Below are positions 1 to 7,414 of a stretch of 39,146 bases of DNA, in pieces. The notes under the pieces were generated by a model. That model was not told where the DNA came from. It saw only the letters and a list, made by a program, of their open reading frames with translations, and did not search any database. This DNA comes from Deltaproteobacteria bacterium (GTDB lineage: Bacteria; Desulfobacterota; Desulfuromonadia; Desulfuromonadales; Geopsychrobacteraceae): positions 1 through 39,146 of the forward strand of contig JAJRWF010000088.1 of the NCBI GenBank assembly GCA_024276905.1, in the 5' to 3' direction. A program made the position numbers and the translations under genes. Position 1 is the first letter of the stretch. Each line of letters begins with the position of its first letter.

Positions 1-2
1 CC

Positions 3-1184
3 GCAGCAGAAAATCAGTCCTCCTGTTGCCCGCCAGCGAAAACTGTCGGCAACGGCTGCAAACCTTCAGAAAGCGCTGCAAGCACCTGCTGCCAGGCGAC
101 TGAAACTATTTCGATCTGCTGTCCACCACAGGAAAGTCACCAGAAGGCCGGCTACCGGATTGAACCGTTTGTCACAGGCTGGCGAGAGTCGATTATCGGT
201 GAAATACCGGTTATCGAGCATAAACTCAGCTTTGCAGATCATCGTGGTCGCTGGGCAATGCGTTGGGGATTGGGTCGGGATCATTACAGGGTCACTCCAG
301 GACTCTACGCCATCGGCACACCGGATGAATCGTCCGAGGTGCTGGTTTCGGCAAACTACAAGCTGAGTTTTGACTTACTGCGTCATTCAATCAAGGGAAT
401 AAGTGCCTGGATACTGGTGCTGGACACCAAAGGTGTCAATGTCTGGTGCGCTGCCGGCAAAGGGACCTTCGGCACCGAGGAGATCGTCCGGCAGGTAAGG
501 CTGACTCAGCTTGACAAGCTGGTCACACATCGCCGCCTGATTGTGCCACAACTGGGCGCGCCCGGAGTTTCCGCACACCAGGTAAAAAAAGCCTGCGGCT
601 TCTCAGTCATCTACGGCCCGGTCAGAGCATCAGATCTGCCGGCCTTTTTTACCGCCGACAGACAAGCAACACCGGCAATGCGGCGGGTCAGTTTCACCCT
701 CGTGGACCGAACCATTCTTACCCCGGTCGAAATCACCATCCTGCGTCGCCAAATCTTACTGGTGGCGTTGGCGCTGTTTCTGCTCGGAGGTATTGGCAGT
801 CATATTTTCAGTGTTTCTGCCGCCTTCACCCGTGGTAGCGGAGCTATTCTTGCCGGATTGAGCGGCCTGCTGGCGGGATCGGTCATCACGCCAATCCTGC
901 TTCCCTGGTTGCCGGGTCGCGCATTCGCCCTGAAAGGTGTCTGGCCCGGGCTGGCGCTGGCGGCACTGCTCGGTGCGACCCTGTTTTCCGACAATAACTA
1001 TCTTAACCAGAGTGCCATGCTGCTGCAGATCACGGCAATTTCAAGCTACACAGCGATGAACTTTACCGGTTCATCGACCTACACCTCTCCGTCGGGGGTT
1101 GAAAAAGAGATGCGCCTGGCGATTCCCGGCCAACTGGCCGCTGCGGTTCTGGCCCTGGCCCTTTGGTTGTGGACTGCCTTTTAA
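3..1184 (+). CDS. hgcA: HgcA, corrinoid protein of mercury methylation (5' end outside window)
   Basis: HgcA carries a methyl group on a corrinoid and transfers it to Hg(II), working with HgcB at the cytoplasmic membrane. The reading frame is open from base 3 with no start codon before the ATG at 258, and the residues before that ATG already match the HgcA core, so the true start lies upstream of the window; 393 codons are visible. The diagnostic cap-helix motif NVWCAAGK is at 438-461, with the corrinoid-ligating Cys at 447. The flanking TPGLYAIG and ANYKLSFD segments are also family-typical. After the corrinoid domain come about five membrane helices (roughly 750-1180), including the conserved MNFTGSSTYTS stretch. 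The visible N-terminus is unusually Cys-rich, with CC pairs at 24-29, 87-92 and 117-122 and a single Cys at 57. hgcB follows after 18 bp. Identification is firm; activity is inferred. Confidence 0.96.
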   Translation, partial: AAENQSSCCPPAKTVGNGCKPSESAASTCCQATETISICCPPQESHQKAGYRIEPFVTGWRESIIGEIPVIEHKLSFADHRGRWAMRWGLGRDHYRVTPGLYAIGTPDESSEVLVSANYKLSFDLLRHSIKGISAWILVLDTKGVNVWCAAGKGTFGTEEIVRQVRLTQLDKLVTHRRLIVPQLGAPGVSAHQVKKACGFSVIYGPVRASDLPAFFTADRQATPAMRRVSFTLVDRTILTPVEITILRRQILLVALALFLLGGIGSHIFSVSAAFTRGSGAILAGLSGLLAGSVITPILLPWLPGRAFALKGVWPGLALAALLGATLFSDNNYLNQSAMLLQITAISSYTAMNFTGSSTYTSPSGVEKEMRLAIPGQLAAAVLALALWLWTAF

Positions 1185-1202
1185 GCCGATGCGGAATTCT
1201 TT

Positions 1203-1502
1203 ATGACGAATCATCAGTATCTGACAAACGTCACAACCCTGAAACTCGACAGTGACACATGTATCGGCTGCGGAATCTGCACCACTGTTTGTCCGCACGC
1301 GGTTTTTGTGATTAAAAACAAACAGGCACAAATCACACAACGTGACCGCTGCATGGAGTGCGGTGCCTGCGTCATCAATTGCCCGGTTGCTGCTCTGGAT
1401 GTGGATGCCGGGGTCGGTTGCGCCAGCGCGATTATTTACGGCTGGATTACCGGCAAGGAGCCAAGTTGCGACTGCAGCGACAACAGTAACGGTTGCTGTT
1501 GA
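1203..1502 (+). CDS. hgcB: HgcB, 2x[4Fe-4S] ferredoxin of mercury methylation
   Basis: HgcB is the small ferredoxin partner of HgcA, thought to reduce the corrinoid cofactor and to deliver or bind Hg. The 99-residue protein has two [4Fe-4S] motifs, CIGCGICTTVCP near residues 20-31 and CMECGACVINCP near 50-61. The further conserved Cys of the family is in GVGCAS. The tail is Cys-rich (CDC and a terminal vicinal CC), which separates HgcB from ordinary ferredoxins. It lies 18 bp behind hgcA in the same direction, the standard hgcAB arrangement. I see no clear ribosome-binding site or intrinsic terminator at its ends. Confidence 0.95.
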   Translation: MTNHQYLTNVTTLKLDSDTCIGCGICTTVCPHAVFVIKNKQAQITQRDRCMECGACVINCPVAALDVDAGVGCASAIIYGWITGKEPSCDCSDNSNGCC

Positions 1503-1537
1503 AACCGCGCCTATTCACCCCTTTTATTAAGATCCTC

Positions 1538-1566
1538 TTTACATTCTGCCGCAATACAATTAAAAT
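1538..1566 (+). promoter_or_regulatory. Sigma70-like promoter for the REC-GGDEF gene
   Basis: A -35 box TTTACA (1538-1543) and a -10 box TAAAAT (1561-1566) are separated by exactly 17 bp. Each matches the consensus at five of six positions. The site lies in the AT-rich gap between hgcB and the GGDEF gene, about 90 bp before the chosen start, so the cyclase can be expressed independently of hgcAB. Confidence 0.6.
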
Positions 1567-1654
1567 ATCTAAATAACTAAAGATTCTCGTCTGAAGCCGA
1601 ATATTTCCGGCCAACTGGAGGGTGCAATTCACTGTTTCAGGGTTAAGGATGGGC

Positions 1655-2578
1655 ATGGAACGCACACTTCTGATTATTGATGACTCAGCCCTGATCCGCC
1701 AGCAAGTGGCAGATACAATGGCGGAGAACTTCCTGTTTCAAAAAGTGCTACAGGCGCGAGATGGCGTTGAGGGCTTCAAACTGCTGGTCAGCAATGAAGT
1801 CGATCTTATTCTCTGTGACATCGAGATGCCCGGTATTGACGGCTTGAAATTTCTGGCCCTGCTGCAATCGCGTGAAGATCTGAAAGAAAAGCCGATCATC
1901 ATGCTGACCAGTCACGATGACATCGCCACCAAGGTTCGCGGCTTGGAAAGTGGTGCCAGTGACTACATCACCAAACCCTTTGAACCTCAGGAGCTGGTGG
2001 CGAGATTGAAAGTTCACCTGCAGTTGAAAACCCTGCAGGATGAGCTGCGACGCAGTAACCGCTTGTTACTGGAACTTGCACAAACAGACCCCCTGACCCG
2101 CCTCTGCAACCGCCGCTCTCTGACCGAAATGCTGGAGAACGAACTGAATCGTTGTCAACGTAACGCAACACCCTGCTCTCTGATCATGGCCGACATCGAT
2201 CACTTCAAGCAGGTTAACGATCAGTACGGGCATCAGGCCGGGGATGATGTTCTGGTCACGGTTGCCGATCTGCTGCGCGAACAGTTACGTCCCTACGACC
2301 TGGCCGCCCGTTACGGTGGAGAGGAATTTTGCCTGGTCCTGCCGGAAACCTCGCTGACACAGGCTGAAGAGGTTGCGGAAAGAATCCGCAAACGAGTGGA
2401 AAACTACACCTTCAAGGGAGCAACCGCAGACCTGCACCTGACTATCAGCCTCGGAGTTGCGACCCTCAGCGGGGAAAGCGAGCAATCGGAAAATAAACTG
2501 ATTCGATTAGCAGATGAAGCGCTTTATCTGGCAAAAAATAACGGTCGTAACCGGGTTGAAGCAATAGAAGACACATAG
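1655..2578 (+). CDS. Response regulator with GGDEF output (diguanylate cyclase)
   Basis: A two-domain signalling protein of 307 residues that should make cyclic di-GMP from GTP when its receiver is phosphorylated. The REC domain (about 4-125) has the acidic pair D9-D10, phosphoacceptor D55 in LILCDIEMP, T85 and K107. The GGDEF domain (about 140-305) has the active-site motif GGEEF at 221-225. A RxxD inhibitory I-site (RPYD, 212-215) sits the usual five residues upstream, so the enzyme should be active and subject to product inhibition. Among the candidate starts, ATG 1655 is preferred because AAGGA at 1645-1649 is well spaced from it; a GTG at 1622 and an ATG at 1649 are less well placed. No sensor kinase is visible nearby. 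Confidence 0.93.
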   Translation: MERTLLIIDDSALIRQQVADTMAENFLFQKVLQARDGVEGFKLLVSNEVDLILCDIEMPGIDGLKFLALLQSREDLKEKPIIMLTSHDDIATKVRGLESGASDYITKPFEPQELVARLKVHLQLKTLQDELRRSNRLLLELAQTDPLTRLCNRRSLTEMLENELNRCQRNATPCSLIMADIDHFKQVNDQYGHQAGDDVLVTVADLLREQLRPYDLAARYGGEEFCLVLPETSLTQAEEVAERIRKRVENYTFKGATADLHLTISLGVATLSGESEQSENKLIRLADEALYLAKNNGRNRVEAIEDT

Positions 2579-2582
2579 TTAT

Positions 2583-3224
2583 TCACTGCGGCGAATCCGT
2601 CAGGGGAACAAATTCAATCCAGTCGAACCAGGCCCGCACACTTTCTCCGGTATTATCACCATCACTCATCACCGCAATCGCCCTGATTCCAGGGATTTTC
2701 CCGCCAAAAGCTTTCTGATAGTCGTCAACCAGGCTCCGCTCTTCGACAATCCAGTGACCGGACTTTTCCGCTCCTGACTCAACAGCAAGCATCATTGACC
2801 GCCGGTAGTATGGATTGACGACAACCTCCTCGGCAGCCAGCCTGCTGGCCCAGATATAATTCAGACTGCGGGCAAAATTCGGCAACCAGGAATCAAAGAC
2901 AATGTAGATGCGGGCCGGGTAATCATCCCCGTCCCTGCTGCCGGCATGGCCCTTCTCAAGAACATTTTCAATTTTCCAACGCCAGCGAATGCGGGGATAC
3001 TGCTGTGGATCAATATCAACCCGGCGGATCAGAGCAGAAGCCATCCCCCGACTTTCGGCCTGCAGCACCTGCGTACCCTCGGCAGCAACGATCCGGTAGT
3101 CAACCCGGCCGCTGAAAAGCTTCTCGTCCCAGCCATCAAGCCCGGAACTGAAATCGAGTCTGAGCGCAGCAGCCTCGGCTTGTACGCTCAGAAAAAAACA
3201 CACCAGAAACAACAGGAGTCTCAT
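2583..3224 (-). CDS. DUF3047 family exported protein
   Basis: A 213-residue protein with a signal peptide (residues 1-19, hydrophobic core ending AEA-A), so it is periplasmic. The rest matches my recollection of DUF3047: a DFSSGLDGWDE opening, then WRWKI, a YPARIYIVFD strand, and a closing MSDGDNTG with WFDWIEF. The fold is probably a jelly-roll-like beta-sandwich; no catalytic role is known. It is the last gene of the long minus-strand run and overlaps the polyferredoxin gene by 4 bp (ATGA), implying translational coupling. Only 4 bp separate its stop from the convergent GGDEF gene, and no terminator is visible. Confidence 0.85.
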   Translation of the reverse strand: MRLLLFLVCFFLSVQAEAAALRLDFSSGLDGWDEKLFSGRVDYRIVAAEGTQVLQAESRGMASALIRRVDIDPQQYPRIRWRWKIENVLEKGHAGSRDGDDYPARIYIVFDSWLPNFARSLNYIWASRLAAEEVVVNPYYRRSMMLAVESGAEKSGHWIVEERSLVDDYQKAFGGKIPGIRAIAVMSDGDNTGESVRAWFDWIEFVPLTDSPQ

Positions 3225-4750
3225 AACAGCCTCTGCGGGGTCCGCGTTTCTCCCTCACTCACTATGAGGATAGCACTTTGCCCGGCAACCGGGCAGCGGG
3301 TCTCGCAGATACCGCAACCGATGCAGAGTTCGGTCAGTACGCGTGGTTGCAGAAGTTCCTGCGGGTCACTGCCGACCAGGACCTTGCGCCGTTCGAAAAC
3401 AATCGCCTTCTTGCCGGTCGGACAATGTTCCTCACAAACCAGGCATTCTTCGCCTTGCGCAAAGGGCAAACAACGGTTTTTGTCGATCACCGCCAGGCCG
3501 ATTTTTGTTTTGCGCTTCTCTTTAACCTGCAACAGTCGTATGGCACCGGTCGGACAAACCTGTCCACAGAGTGTGCAGTCGTATTCACAGTAGCCGAGCC
3601 GTGCCACCAATACCGGCGACCAGAGAGAAAAGGCTCCGCCGCGCAGCAGATCAGGGTGCAGTGCTCCGCCTATGCAGACTTTCATGCACTCGCCACAACG
3701 GATACAGCGGCGCAGAAACTCCTCTTCTATCACCGCACCGGGAGGACGGATCAAATCATTACGCGATTTCGTACTCAACGGAGCGGCCGCAGCCAACGGT
3801 GCCAGCAAGACTCCCCCGACCGAGGCGGTAAGCAGTGAGCGGCGCGACAGATCAAATTTGTCCGTACTTCTGGTGCCGAAGTTAAATTCAATCCGTTGAT
3901 GAGGACAGAACTCAAGGCAATCCAGGCAGCGGATGCACTCGGCAGAATGAACGGCCTGAGTCCCGCTGGCTCCCATTCGACAACGACTGGAACAGAACCG
4001 GCAGTCAGCACAGTCAGTCTGCGGCACGCGCTGCAAAAGGCTGTGACGTGAACAGACCCCGAGCAGGGCTCCGAGCGGGCAGAGATTGCGGCACCAGAAC
4101 CGCGGCTGCAGACGTTCAAGCAGCACCAGAACCAGCAGCACTGCTGCAGTAAAAAGGCCCAGCAGAAAAACCGGCTGCCGAAAGGCGAGCAGAAAATCCC
4201 GGAAGAACGGATAGACCCTGTCTGCCACCGGACTGACCAGCGGCAACTCGGCCTGATAAAGCCAGTCAAACAAACCGTTGGCCAGCAGGTTCCAGACCGG
4301 ATTGATCACCAGGGTCAGACTGCGCAAGAAGATGCTTAACGGATCAAACAGACCGAACAGCTGCAAGCCGCACAGCGCCGCCAGAGTCAAAACCACCAGC
4401 AGGTAATATTTAAGTTTCGGCCAACCGATAAAATTTAGCTGCTGACGCCTGAACGGCCCCCCCAGCAGATCGAGCAGTGCGCCGAGCGGACAGAACCAGC
4501 TGCAGAAGAAGCGACCGAGAACAACGGTCAGTCCCAGCAACAACAAGGCTGGCCAGAGCAGAAATAAATTTGATTCGCCGGGCGCGAAAAACGCCGCCAG
4601 CAACGCCAGAGGGTCAAGACGGAAAAGCAGACTGACCGGATAGGCCAGCTCATCGGTGCCCCGGTACTCGGTCTGCAGAAACAACCACAGAAATCCGAGC
4701 AGGCTGATCAGCTGCACGGCGAGCCGGAGTTTGCGATTGACCGATATCAA
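3221..4750 (-). CDS. NapH-NapG-like fused polyferredoxin, membrane bound
   Basis: A 509-residue iron-sulfur protein that looks like NapH fused to NapG/MauM. The N-terminal half has about four to five membrane helices with two CxxxCP elements (CSWFCP, CRNLCP) and two ferredoxin-type clusters (CADCRFCSSRC and CIRCLDCLEFCP). Near residue 305 comes an internal RRSLLTASVGG segment followed by a hydrophobic stretch, resembling a retained NapG Tat signal. Four more [4Fe-4S] motifs follow (CIRCGECMKVC, CTLCGQVCP, CLVCEEHCP, CIGCGICETRCP). By family analogy it should pass quinol-derived electrons to a periplasmic acceptor. No Nap, Nos or Mau catalytic subunit lies in the window, so its acceptor is unknown. 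It overlaps both neighbours by 4 bp. Confidence 0.88.
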   Translation of the reverse strand: MISVNRKLRLAVQLISLLGFLWLFLQTEYRGTDELAYPVSLLFRLDPLALLAAFFAPGESNLFLLWPALLLLGLTVVLGRFFCSWFCPLGALLDLLGGPFRRQQLNFIGWPKLKYYLLVVLTLAALCGLQLFGLFDPLSIFLRSLTLVINPVWNLLANGLFDWLYQAELPLVSPVADRVYPFFRDFLLAFRQPVFLLGLFTAAVLLVLVLLERLQPRFWCRNLCPLGALLGVCSRHSLLQRVPQTDCADCRFCSSRCRMGASGTQAVHSAECIRCLDCLEFCPHQRIEFNFGTRSTDKFDLSRRSLLTASVGGVLLAPLAAAAPLSTKSRNDLIRPPGAVIEEEFLRRCIRCGECMKVCIGGALHPDLLRGGAFSLWSPVLVARLGYCEYDCTLCGQVCPTGAIRLLQVKEKRKTKIGLAVIDKNRCLPFAQGEECLVCEEHCPTGKKAIVFERRKVLVGSDPQELLQPRVLTELCIGCGICETRCPVAGQSAILIVSEGETRTPQRLL

Positions 4751-5658
4751 AGTCGCTTAACCTTTGCGAGATCAATCTCGCCGAGGCCGCGGTGGTGACC
4801 GGCAAGAATCGTTTCTATCTGCTGTGGCTGATAACCGAACAGGGTCGCAGCATAGGCATCGGCAGTAACAATCTGCGGCGAGGCAATCAGAGTATTACGC
4901 ACCTCGACATCCTCAAGTCGGCCCCCTTGCGGGCCATTGGCAACCAGAATCCGGGTCGCATCGATCAGGGTCAGATCCGAATGGATCACGGCATTGATAT
5001 CGGCCATCGATTCGGCAATCTTGCGATGCAACATGCCGCGATTGCCGCCAATAACTCCCATCAGATTTTTCATCCCGAGGGTCAGGGTCGAGATGGAGTG
5101 GTGTTTGGCGATCGGCAGGTTGATCAAACGGTCAGCTTCCAGCGCTGGCAGATAGAACGACCAGCGGCTTAACGCCTTACCACCAGGGACATCAAGATCC
5201 CGGTAGGCACGGCGATCCATATGCACGATTTCTGCTTTGGTTGAATCGATGGCCTTGACTGCCTGCTGGATGCCGCTGCTGACATAGCAGCGCCGGGGAT
5301 CGTTACAGGTCCGATCGAAAACCTGGACCTTTTTTGCCCCCGCCTCCAGACAGAGCAGAACAACCGTCTGCACCACCAGGGGATGGGTATTGGCCGCCAT
5401 TTCGACCGGGCGATCCCAACCGATGTTCGGTTTGACTACAACGGTTTCATCAGGTTTGACAAAGTTTTTCATCCCCCCCAGGGCAGCGACTGTCTGTCGC
5501 ACCAGCTGCGGAATATCCTCACCAACACGGACCGCCAGCACAGCATCCTGGGCAGCACTGGCCACTGGCGGCAACAATAATTGCGGGACACTGCCTGCGA
5601 CTCCAGCGGCACAGGCGGTATGAAGGCACTGTCGGATGAATTGACGCCGACCAAGCAT
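4747..5658 (-). CDS. DUF362 domain protein with Tat signal
   Basis: A 303-residue protein opening with a twin-arginine signal (RRQFIRQ at residues 4-10, then an Ala-rich core), so it is probably exported folded, with a cofactor. The body is DUF362: VVVKPNIGWDRP, THPLVVQTVV, GAKKVQVFDRTCNDP and the INLPIAKHHS and LTLGMKNLMGVIGG segments. DUF362 domains are often found with [4Fe-4S] proteins. This one has no ferredoxin cluster of its own but overlaps the fused polyferredoxin gene by 4 bp, so a redox partnership is a reasonable inference. The molecular role is not known. Confidence 0.88.
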   Translation of the reverse strand: MLGRRQFIRQCLHTACAAGVAGSVPQLLLPPVASAAQDAVLAVRVGEDIPQLVRQTVAALGGMKNFVKPDETVVVKPNIGWDRPVEMAANTHPLVVQTVVLLCLEAGAKKVQVFDRTCNDPRRCYVSSGIQQAVKAIDSTKAEIVHMDRRAYRDLDVPGGKALSRWSFYLPALEADRLINLPIAKHHSISTLTLGMKNLMGVIGGNRGMLHRKIAESMADINAVIHSDLTLIDATRILVANGPQGGRLEDVEVRNTLIASPQIVTADAYAATLFGYQPQQIETILAGHHRGLGEIDLAKVKRL

Positions 5659-5659
5659 T

Positions 5660-6256
5660 TCAGATCAACCGGTTATTTTTGAGAAATCCGTGAGCTACCT
5701 GCTTGGGACTACCTGCAGTCGCTTCCTTTTCAAGCAGGGCAATCGTCTGCTGATCGATCTTGCCGCCCAGTTTATTGATCAGGCGCGCCAGAGCGGGAAA
5801 TTTTTTCAGGGTATCCTTGCGCACCACGGGAGCCGCTTCTGCCGGCAGAGTCACACCAAGGCTGGCCGCCGCATCAAAGCCGAAGGGCTTGAGCCAGATC
5901 AGATTCAACTCCTGATTGTAGCGTTGCTTGACCGCCTTGAAGAGTTCGGCGGCATCAGCCAACGGCTGCGCCTTGAGAATCGAAACCTGCCCCACGCCTG
6001 TGTATTCAACATACATGTCGATATCGGCTTTCAGCAATGCCGCATGAGCTTCATCACTGCTCTTGAACGGGACAACCTTGACAGTGGTGCCGGTCCGTTC
6101 GCTGATCAGTTCGGAAATAATATTGGCCAGCAGCTCCTGCTGCACCGTGCCGGTGGTGCCGATCTCGAGGGTCTTGCCGACACAAGCCAGCGAACTGCTA
6201 CTAAAACTGCACAGCAGCACCAGGAAAATCGTAAGGGCCCATAAAGCTTTCATCAT
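5660..6256 (-). CDS. Short OpuAC-like glycine-betaine-type binding protein
   Basis: A 198-residue exported protein with an N-terminal signal (core to about residue 24; the single Cys in SLACVG could make it a lipoprotein, though the lipobox is imperfect). It resembles the OpuAC/ProX substrate-binding family: LEIGTTGTVQQELLANIISELI, then VEYTGVGQV, the strand-loop that in the family closes over the quaternary amine. At 198 residues it is well short of the usual 270-300, so one lobe appears reduced. No ABC permease or ATPase lies next to it, which argues against simple osmolyte uptake. It starts within the stop of the upstream beta-helix gene and ends 1 bp before the DUF362 gene. Confidence 0.78.
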   Translation of the reverse strand: MMKALWALTIFLVLLCSFSSSSLACVGKTLEIGTTGTVQQELLANIISELISERTGTTVKVVPFKSSDEAHAALLKADIDMYVEYTGVGQVSILKAQPLADAAELFKAVKQRYNQELNLIWLKPFGFDAAASLGVTLPAEAAPVVRKDTLKKFPALARLINKLGGKIDQQTIALLEKEATAGSPKQVAHGFLKNNRLI

Positions 6257-7101
6257 CTGTCTGACTCCTTCATCCAGCGAATCGCAGCAACCGGCTGTTG
6301 CAGGGGATTAGAACCTGTCACACGCCCGAGTGCCCGATCCTGGCGCTGATCAAAAACTGTCTCTGCCGACAATCCTCTGACATCTCCCCACCAATTCCGC
6401 GGGAAATCGAGTGCGGTGGGCTGCTGCAGCCCCATCTTGACCTGGTAGGGGCGATTATCAACAATATCGTTAAGTTCGAAGAGGGTTCTGCCCACACCAC
6501 GGGTCACGGCAAAGATTCCGATCTGGTTGTCGCTGATCCGATTGTGTCGCACCCCCCCTTTACCTCCTCGCTCTTCATAGCGAATTCCATGCCGATTGTG
6601 ATGCAGATAACTGTCGGTCAAGCGGATATTGGCGGTTGAAAAGCGCACCCCGTCAATATTGTAGCGAAACTCGCTAAAGGCGATCTGTGCCCGGCAAAAA
6701 TGGACCTGGACTCCGCTATAGGCATATTCAGAGATCAGGTACTCAAGTTCAGCCTTGCGGGCGTAATCGAAATAGAGAAATTTCCAGTCGCCGGGCTGCG
6801 GATCTGCGGCCGCACTGGTCAACAGGATCGGCTGCTCCCTCGTCCCTCGCGCGACCAGTTCACCTTCGATCCGCAGTTCAGCATCACCGATTCCATCACC
6901 ATCTCGATCGATCCGTTCAAAAACAACCTTTGTTCCCGGCAGGATTGTCAGGCGTCCTTGACGGGTCACCCGGACAACACCGCTGATCCGTACCTCATTC
7001 TGCCAGATCTGCTGATCGGAGATCACCCGATCACTCATCACCAGCGGACGCAAGGGGGCACAGGAAACAAGCAGCAACAGAACCGGCACCAGCTTTTTCA
7101 T
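6253..7101 (-). CDS. Parallel beta-helix lipoprotein (module 3, class 1)
   Basis: A 282-residue probable lipoprotein (lipobox LVSC near residue 14). After a short N-terminal strand region it has an acidic RDGDGIGDAEL loop, then right-handed parallel beta-helix rungs with the IxxNxFxxNxxGI pattern typical of NosD-type proteins, for example YLHHNRHGIRY and HNRISDNQIGIF. It ends with the family NWWG motif and FDQRQDRALGRV. The acidic loop, the GDW element and the FDQ..D..LGRV ending closely match the beta-helix half of the protein at 15477-17312, and differ from the other two beta-helix proteins of the operon. Periplasmic or surface location is inferred from the lipobox. Its start overlaps the DUF3467 stop by one base (TGATG). 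Confidence 0.87.
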   Translation of the reverse strand: MKKLVPVLLLLVSCAPLRPLVMSDRVISDQQIWQNEVRISGVVRVTRQGRLTILPGTKVVFERIDRDGDGIGDAELRIEGELVARGTREQPILLTSAAADPQPGDWKFLYFDYARKAELEYLISEYAYSGVQVHFCRAQIAFSEFRYNIDGVRFSTANIRLTDSYLHHNRHGIRYEERGGKGGVRHNRISDNQIGIFAVTRGVGRTLFELNDIVDNRPYQVKMGLQQPTALDFPRNWWGDVRGLSAETVFDQRQDRALGRVTGSNPLQQPVAAIRWMKESDR

Positions 7102-7400
7102 CAGTGATAAGGACCAACTTCGGGAGACTCGCGCCGTGCTTCAAGAGGAATCTCGCCGAAAGTTTTTTCATAACGTTCCAGATTCTCCTGCAGGGCATGC
7201 AACAAACGTTTGGCATGGCGCGGAGAAACAATGATCCGCGAACGCACCTTGCCACGCATTTCCTGCGGTTGCACATAAATAAAATCAAGCGTCAGCTCGG
7301 CGTCGGTATGGTTGACGACCGCCAGGTTGGCATAGATTCCCTGGGCAACATCGTTGTCGAGCTGAATTTCAAGTGAAGGTTTAACTTTTTTGTCCGCCAT
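7101..7400 (-). CDS. DUF3467 family small protein
   Basis: A 99-residue protein without a signal peptide, so probably cytoplasmic. It matches DUF3467: GIYANLAVVNHTDAELTLDF, then RSRIIVSPRHAKRLLHALQENL. Members are widespread small proteins of unknown function. It is an outlier in an operon of otherwise exported or membrane products. It has a good ribosome-binding site (GGAAAGAG) before its ATG, lies 14 bp after the preceding gene and shares one base with the next start. Confidence 0.88.
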   Translation of the reverse strand: MADKKVKPSLEIQLDNDVAQGIYANLAVVNHTDAELTLDFIYVQPQEMRGKVRSRIIVSPRHAKRLLHALQENLERYEKTFGEIPLEARRESPEVGPYH

Positions 7401-7414
7401 GACTCTTTCCTTTG

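Noticed and set aside
258-260. ATG 258 as the start of hgcA
   Set aside because: Conserved HgcA residues are encoded in frame upstream of it, so the gene begins before the window.
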